Positions 59,253 to 64,000 of a stretch of DNA of 64,000 bases are shown here, in pieces. Location of the stretch: assembly GCF_012933365.1 (NCBI RefSeq), contig NZ_JABBVZ010000001.1, positions 1 to 64,000 on the forward strand, in the 5' to 3' direction. Every line of letters starts with the position of its first letter. The stretch's first letter is position 1. The notes under the pieces are model-generated. The model saw only the letters and a program-made list of their open reading frames with translations. It was not told where the DNA came from and ran no database searches. The position numbers were made by a program, and so were the translations under genes. The DNA comes from Sulfobacillus harzensis (GTDB lineage Bacteria > Bacillota > Sulfobacillia > Sulfobacillales > Sulfobacillaceae).

Positions 59253-59951
59253 TCAATTGGCGAAGAGATAGGCGGGGGAGGGATGCCGGCTAAAGCCGAC
59301 GACATGGTAGCCGGCCGCCAACGCATCGCAAAATTGGGAACGCACGGCCCGTTGCCAGCGGGCGGCTTGACCGGGATCTTGGACCTTCAACTGGCCTATG
59401 TCGGCCGGTATATAAATTTTGAAGCAGACCCGGGGAGGATATGGACGGGCCATGGGGGCGGGGACAGACCATTCCGCCAGCAGCCGATCGGTTGCCAAGC
59501 CCCGGTTGATGACGCTGGACAGGTTTCCGTAATAATCAGGATGATATGCCTGAATGTTGACGCCCAGAATTCCGACGTTAAAGTGGGCATTAAGCGCCCG
59601 CAGCGGGTCGAAGGTCCAACGAATGCGCCGGTAGCCGGCCCGTTCCGCCCAGCGATTTTGGTGATATTTCAACAGTCGGCCTATGCCCTGGTGTTGCCAG
59701 GGCGGCAGAACGCCGGCTTGGTGGGAGTAGAGATAGGGCCCTTCTTCATCATATCCGCCGATCGAGGCGGTGAAGCCCAGCCATTCGTCTGGCGCCTCTT
59801 CGCGATAGGCAATGGAGATCTCGCCGCCCAATGCCACCATCACGCGCAGCATCGAGGTGGGAACGGGATCGTCATTACCCCAGATTGCGCGCTCCAGATG
59901 GGGAAGACGGTTTAATTCGGCGGGCTCGGTCAGTGTGCGAATTTTTATCAA
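59253..59951 (-). CDS. GNAT acetyltransferase (COG3375-like)
   Basis: 232 residues. TTG 59951 is chosen because CCTCCTT complement (AAGGAGG) lies eight bases upstream. GNAT core: YLYSHQAGVLPPWQHQGIGR (acetyl-CoA loop), then LNAHFNVGILGVNIQAYHPD and YYGNLSSVINRGL. This resembles predicted GNAT enzymes of COG3375 type. Substrate unknown. Convergent to the FtsH-like gene and divergent from cinA. Confidence 0.75.
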   Translation of the reverse strand: MIKIRTLTEPAELNRLPHLERAIWGNDDPVPTSMLRVMVALGGEISIAYREEAPDEWLGFTASIGGYDEEGPYLYSHQAGVLPPWQHQGIGRLLKYHQNRWAERAGYRRIRWTFDPLRALNAHFNVGILGVNIQAYHPDYYGNLSSVINRGLATDRLLAEWSVPAPMARPYPPRVCFKIYIPADIGQLKVQDPGQAARWQRAVRSQFCDALAAGYHVVGFSRHPSPAYLFAN

Positions 59952-60053
59952 CGCGTGCACCTCCTTCACCCTGTTCACGGTATGTGGGGGCACACAATGA
60001 GGGTCCACCCTGGGGGCACCAATTACTTAAGGGGACGCGCCCATCAGCGCGGC

Positions 60054-60082
60054 TTGCAGATTTCCAGTTTTTCGGTTAACAT
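60054..60082 (+). promoter_or_regulatory. Promoter of the cinA operon
   Basis: TTGCAG (60054-60059), 17-base spacer, TAACAT (60077-60082): a plausible sigma-A promoter 33 bases before the cinA ATG. It would drive cinA and possibly the helicase and recA genes. No LexA-type operator was recognised nearby. Confidence 0.45.
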
Positions 60083-60115
60083 AACTTGTTATCGCACCCC
60101 GGAACAGGTGATGAA

Positions 60116-61375
60116 ATGCTCGAAAGCGCACAAATCATCGCAGTCGGCGATGAGGTGTTGGCTGGCGAGACAGTCAATACCAACGGCGCATGGATGGCCC
60201 AGTTTTTGATGACCTTTGGGATTCGCCCGTCCCTTCAATATATTGTCCCGGACAGTCTGGACGCCATCGAAGCCGCGGTTCGGCGCGGATTGGTGGAGGC
60301 CGATTTGGTGATTACGATTGGCGGTCTCGGACCGACCGCTGACGATCGGACCGTTGAGGCTTGCGGGCGGGCCTTGTGTCGGCCCCTGACGGTGGATGAG
60401 GTGTTGTTGGAGCGCATCCGCTCCCGCCACAGCCACACTGCCGGATGGGAAGCGTCCGCACGTCGGCAGGCACGGGTGCTTGAGGGGGCGCTCCTATGGC
60501 CCAATCCCCGCGGTCAGGCTCCCGGTCAAGCGGTGGCCGAGGGAAGCGGCTGGGTCATTTTATTGCCCGGGCCACCACGGGAGATGCAAGCCATTGCGGA
60601 AACTCATATGGGTCCGTGGCTTCGTGAACGCAGTGGGGGGACAATTCACCGCGACGCCTACACAGTGTTTGACCTGGGGGAGTCGGCGGTGGCGACGCAT
60701 TTAGGGCCGCTCTTGTCTGGACACCATCCGAAAACCGGCATCTACGCGCAACCGGGACGAGTGGATGTCCGCATCGATACCGACGACAGCGCCATGGGGC
60801 GGGTGCTTCGGGAGCGAAGCCGCGCATGGGTAATGACCCAGATTCCGGCGCCGGTCTATGAGTTGGCGGGGCAATCACGTGAGGCCTACCTAATTGAGTG
60901 GCTGGCGGAGCACGCCATGACCATCGCAGCCATGGAGTCGCTGACGGGAGGGGAAATACTCGCCTCGTTAATTAGCATTCCGGGCGCGTCGCGTGCCGTG
61001 GTTGGGGGCGTCGTGGCCTATACGGATGCGGTGAAAGCGCAATTTGGGGTCTCCCAAGCGATTCTATCCAACCAAGGAGCGGTCAGTGCGGCCTGCGCCG
61101 AAGCCATGGCCATCGCGATTCGGGAGCGTCTGGGTGTGGACGTGGGCATCAGCTCCACCGGCTATGCCGGTCCCGATGGGGGAGATGAAGAGAATCCGGT
61201 TGGCACTTTTTATGTGGCGGCGGCCGGGCCCCACGGCACGGTCGTGCGGCGGCGGCATACCCCCCTTGACCGCCAGGCGGTTCGGCGCGTGGCTGCCCAT
61301 ACCGCCTTGTCCGCCGTATGGGAACTTTTGAAGTTGCCCACGCTATGGCAAAGTCCCCGCGACAGTCAGGATTAA
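60116..61375 (+). CDS. cinA: CinA-like competence/damage protein
   Basis: 419 residues. N-terminal MoCF-like domain (AVGDEVLAGETVNTNGAWMA; GGLGPTADD; LLPGPPREMQ) and C-terminal amidohydrolase domain (AAMESLTGGEILASLIS; VVAYTDAVKAQFGV; GISSTGYAGPDGGDEENPVG). The C-terminal domain deamidates NMN; the N-terminal domain is ADP-ribose/FAD-pyrophosphatase-like. Classic Firmicute neighbour of recA, here with a helicase gene between. ATG 60116 follows AGGTGAT. Confidence 0.9.
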   Translation: MLESAQIIAVGDEVLAGETVNTNGAWMAQFLMTFGIRPSLQYIVPDSLDAIEAAVRRGLVEADLVITIGGLGPTADDRTVEACGRALCRPLTVDEVLLERIRSRHSHTAGWEASARRQARVLEGALLWPNPRGQAPGQAVAEGSGWVILLPGPPREMQAIAETHMGPWLRERSGGTIHRDAYTVFDLGESAVATHLGPLLSGHHPKTGIYAQPGRVDVRIDTDDSAMGRVLRERSRAWVMTQIPAPVYELAGQSREAYLIEWLAEHAMTIAAMESLTGGEILASLISIPGASRAVVGGVVAYTDAVKAQFGVSQAILSNQGAVSAACAEAMAIAIRERLGVDVGISSTGYAGPDGGDEENPVGTFYVAAAGPHGTVVRRRHTPLDRQAVRRVAAHTALSAVWELLKLPTLWQSPRDSQD

Positions 61376-61402
61376 CGAAAAATACTTTTTGAGGAGTTAC
61401 CT

Positions 61403-62986
61403 ATGACCGAGAACGAAACGATGACCACCTTTGAGAGCATGGGCCTTTCGCCCGCCATTCTAAAGGCCTTGCAGAGTATGGGTTTTGAGGAGCCCTCGCC
61501 TATCCAAAAGCGCACCATTCCATTGATTTTGGAGGGCCGCGACTTAATCGGCCAGGCACAGACAGGAACCGGAAAAACGGCCGCCTTTGGTGTGCCCATT
61601 GTGGAACGGTTGGATCATCGCTCGCGGCGGGTTCAGGCGCTGGTCTTGGCGCCGACTCGTGAATTGGCGATTCAGGTCTCAGAAGAGATTACCAAAATTG
61701 GGAAGTTTGCGGGTGTTAAGGTGGTGCCCATCTATGGAGGCCAGTCCTATGACCGGCAAATTCGCGCCCTCGAGCACGGCGCCCAGGTGGTAATTGGCAC
61801 ACCGGGCCGCGTGATGGACCACATCCGCCGCGGCACCCTAAAATTGGATCACGTCAAAATGATGGTGCTGGACGAAGCCGATGAGATGCTCGATATGGGC
61901 TTTATTGAGGATGTGGAGTTTATCCTTCAGAATGTTCCTGAAGAGCGGCAAACCATGCTGTTTTCCGCCACGGTGCCGGATCCCATCGCCAAACTGTCGC
62001 GCCGCTACCTCACCGATCCGATCCACGTGAACATCAGCCCGGAGCGGCTGACGGTGCCCTTGATTGACCAGGTCTATTATGAAGTGCGGGAATATGAGAA
62101 ATTGGACGCCTTAACACGCATCCTGGACATGGAAGGCGCCGATCGGACGATTATTTTTTGCCGGACCAAAAAGCGCGTGGATGAACTCACGGAAGGACTG
62201 CAAGCTCGCGGCTATACGGCTGAGGCTATTCACGGCGACCTTAACCAGGTACAGCGCAACCGCGTGATGAAGCGCTTCAAAGACGGCGGCAGCGAGATCC
62301 TGGTGGCAACTGACGTGGCCGCGCGAGGGCTCGACATTGAACATGTGAGTCACGTGATTAACTACGACCTGCCTCAAGATACGGAAAGCTATGTGCACCG
62401 AATTGGCCGGACCGGCCGAGCGGGACGCACGGGGACGGCCATTTCCCTCATTCATCCTAAGGAATTTCGCCAGCTTCGGCAGATGGAGCGAGTGTTGCAC
62501 ACGCGGCTTCAGCGACGCCCGTTGCCGACCATGGCTGATGTTGCCGAAAAGCAGCGCGAGGCGCTTAAGGAGCGGCTGGCGGACGAGATTCAGCGTGGGG
62601 TGCTGCCTGCCTATCAGGAGTTGGTGATGCAGTTGGCTGAGGAATATGATTCCGTGGATATTGCCGCTGCGGCTATTCGCCTGATGGTTGACAAGGGGCG
62701 GGACACGGCGCAAGATACCGAGTTTGGCGAAACTGGGGCTGAGCCCGGTATGGTGCGGATGTTTTTGAATTTGGGACGGATGGACCGCGTCACGCCCGCC
62801 GATATTGTTCGCGGACTGGCGGAAGGTGCGGGCATTCAAGGGAGTGTCATCGGTCTTATCGACATTTACGACCGCTTCACTTTTGTCGAAATGCCGAAGG
62901 ACGCGGTGAAGAAAGTCTTGCAAAATGTCGGATCGATTGTTATTCGAGGAAAAAGCGTCAATTTGGAGCCGGCGCGCCCGCGCTAG
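61403..62986 (+). CDS. DEAD-box RNA helicase with DbpA-type RNA-binding tail
   Basis: 527 residues. Helicase motifs: Q-motif with PSPIQKRTIP, AQTGTGKTAAF, PTRELAIQ, VLDEADEML, SAT, DVAARGLDIE and HRIGRTGRAGR. Residues about 450-525 form a DbpA-like RRM (RMFLNLGRMDRVTPADIVRG; IYDRFTFVEMP). Resembles CshA/DeaD; acts in RNA decay, ribosome assembly and cold adaptation. It stands between cinA and recA, an uncommon insertion. Confidence 0.92.
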   Translation: MTENETMTTFESMGLSPAILKALQSMGFEEPSPIQKRTIPLILEGRDLIGQAQTGTGKTAAFGVPIVERLDHRSRRVQALVLAPTRELAIQVSEEITKIGKFAGVKVVPIYGGQSYDRQIRALEHGAQVVIGTPGRVMDHIRRGTLKLDHVKMMVLDEADEMLDMGFIEDVEFILQNVPEERQTMLFSATVPDPIAKLSRRYLTDPIHVNISPERLTVPLIDQVYYEVREYEKLDALTRILDMEGADRTIIFCRTKKRVDELTEGLQARGYTAEAIHGDLNQVQRNRVMKRFKDGGSEILVATDVAARGLDIEHVSHVINYDLPQDTESYVHRIGRTGRAGRTGTAISLIHPKEFRQLRQMERVLHTRLQRRPLPTMADVAEKQREALKERLADEIQRGVLPAYQELVMQLAEEYDSVDIAAAAIRLMVDKGRDTAQDTEFGETGAEPGMVRMFLNLGRMDRVTPADIVRGLAEGAGIQGSVIGLIDIYDRFTFVEMPKDAVKKVLQNVGSIVIRGKSVNLEPARPR

Positions 62987-63046
62987 CAGGAGTTCCGCCC
63001 TCAAAGGCGAATTTTCTGCCCAGAGGTGAGATGGGGGAGGATAACA

Positions 63047-64000
63047 ATGGGGATGGATCGGGATAAGGCGCTGGACCTAGCACTAGCGCAAATTGAAAAA
63101 CAGTTTGGCAAGGGCTCGATTATGCGCTTAGGGCAAGAATCGACACGGACCGCTATTGAAGTCATTTCCACGGGATGTTTGACCCTGGACTTGGCCATGG
63201 GAGTGGGCGGCCTGCCGCGCGGCCGCGTCGTGGAGATTTATGGTCAGGAGTCCTCGGGGAAGACCACCGTGGCCCTGCATGCCATCGCCGAAGCGCAACG
63301 GGCGGGCGGGGTGGCGGCCTTTATCGACGTGGAGCATGCGTTGGACCCGCTGTACGCCTCACGGTTGGGCGTAAACCTCGACAACTTGCTGATTTCGCAA
63401 CCGGACACGGGCGAGCAGGCGTTAGAAATTGCGGAAGCGCTGGTACGGTCGGGTGCAGTTGACATCATTGTCGTGGACTCGGTCGCGGCGCTGGTGCCTC
63501 GGGCGGAAATTGAGGGCGAGATGGGTGATGCCCATGTGGGACTACAGGCCCGGCTGATGTCGCAGGCACTCCGTAAGCTCACAGGGGCCATTTCCAAGTC
63601 GCGCTCGGTGGCGGTCTTCATCAACCAGTTGCGGGAGAAAGTCGGCATCATGTTCGGCAACCCGGAAACCACGCCCGGGGGGCGCGCTCTTAAATTTTAC
63701 TCCTCCATCCGTTTGGAGGTGCGGCGCATTGATTCGCTCAAGCAGGGCAACGAGGTGGTCGGAAACCGGACCCGCGTCAAAGTGGTGAAGAACAAGGTAG
63801 CCCCGCCCTTCAAACAGGCGGAGTTTGACATTCTCTATGGGGAAGGCATCTCGCGCGAAGGTTCCATTTTAGACTTGGCCGTGGAGTTCGGCCTGGTGCA
63901 AAAGAGCGGTGCTTGGTACGCCTATGGCGATACACGCCTGGGCCAAGGCCGGGAGAATACTCGCGACTACCTGAAGGCCAATCCGGATTTAGCGGAGGAA
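63047..64000 (+). CDS. recA: Recombinase RecA, 3' end outside window
   Basis: 318 codons present. ATG 63047 follows GGGGGAGG by six bases. Sequence: [21 protein letters not shown], Walker A at G66-T74 (GQESSGKTT), [36 protein letters not shown]. RecA binds single-stranded DNA, drives strand exchange and activates LexA autocleavage. Intact up to the window edge; the C-terminal about 25-30 residues are missing. No SOS box was found upstream. Confidence 0.97.
   Translation, partial: MGMDRDKALDLALAQIEKQFGKGSIMRLGQESTRTAIEVISTGCLTLDLAMGVGGLPRGRVVEIYGQESSGKTTVALHAIAEAQRAGGVAAFIDVEHALDPLYASRLGVNLDNLLISQPDTGEQALEIAEALVRSGAVDIIVVDSVAALVPRAEIEGEMGDAHVGLQARLMSQALRKLTGAISKSRSVAVFINQLREKVGIMFGNPETTPGGRALKFYSSIRLEVRRIDSLKQGNEVVGNRTRVKVVKNKVAPPFKQAEFDILYGEGISREGSILDLAVEFGLVQKSGAWYAYGDTRLGQGRENTRDYLKANPDLAEE

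Noticed and set aside
63000-63046. LexA/SOS box before recA
   Set aside because: No recognisable GAAC-N4-GTTC-type motif could be seen in the short leader.

Overview
The window comes from a moderately high-GC, Shine-Dalgarno-rich, spore-former-type Firmicute. The evidence is a PrkA-family kinase, a PdaB-like deacetylase, a DacF-type carboxypeptidase, a RodZ-like protein and a pgsA/cinA/recA neighbourhood. A Sulfobacillus-like organism would fit, but that is an inference and was not tested. Almost three quarters of the window (about 2.2 to 45.3 kb) is the late region of a tailed, contractile-tail (myovirus-type) prophage. Ordinary chromosome follows to the right.

Left edge (1-2.24 kb): a truncated pentapeptide-repeat gene, then an intact-looking IS607-type element (serine recombinase tnpA plus RNA-guided nuclease-type tnpB) sitting just in front of the phage packaging genes. 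Prophage head region (2.25-17 kb): small and large terminase, portal, MuF-like minor head protein, a prohead protease that seems to start at ACG, an extremely acidic scaffold-like protein, a major capsid protein carrying an Ig/FN3-like insertion, and several small virion and connector proteins. Tail region (17-38.6 kb): neck proteins, sheath, tube, a frameshifted tail-assembly chaperone, tape measure with an SLT-like domain, hub, spike, LysM and gp25-type baseplate proteins, baseplate J and I, and a set of fibre proteins ending in a glycine-rich receptor-tip-like protein. Cargo-type genes interrupt this module: a reverse-strand three-gene membrane/zinc-ribbon cassette (24.8-25.8 kb), a PBECR-like nuclease followed by a terminator (30.4-31.3 kb) and a reverse-strand TPR glycosyltransferase (38.6-40.0 kb). 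Lysis region (41-45.3 kb): permuted NlpC/P60-like protein, coiled-coil/TM and two-TM proteins, HNH-like protein, a papain-like protease, a DUF1906-type endolysin candidate and a LLH-type holin candidate, closed by a terminator. Integrase and lysogeny genes are not in the window and must lie to the left if present.

Right junction (45.3-47.6 kb): two reverse-strand small genes share near-identical sigma-A promoters with an overlapping inverted repeat. Immediately beyond them the reading frame becomes the C-terminal half of PrkA, with its ATPase N-terminal half missing. The simplest reading is that the prophage is integrated inside prkA, so attR lies near 46.48-46.54 kb. Because PrkA is linked to sporulation in Bacillus, this is a candidate intervening element comparable in principle to skin (sigK) or SP-beta (spsM). 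This is the main discovery candidate of the window.

Host chromosome (47.6-64 kb): a very Trp-rich unknown protein, a Lon-N-domain protein, acyl-CoA dehydrogenase, asnS, a rodZ-like gene, D,D-carboxypeptidase, a polysaccharide deacetylase, rimO, pgsA, a small membrane protein with a short FtsH-like protease, a GNAT protein, cinA, a DEAD-box helicase with a DbpA-type RNA-binding tail, and recA cut by the window end. Extended -10 promoters (TGnTAnAnT type) recur, and two accessory genes (tnpA and the glycosyltransferase) appear to be leaderless.
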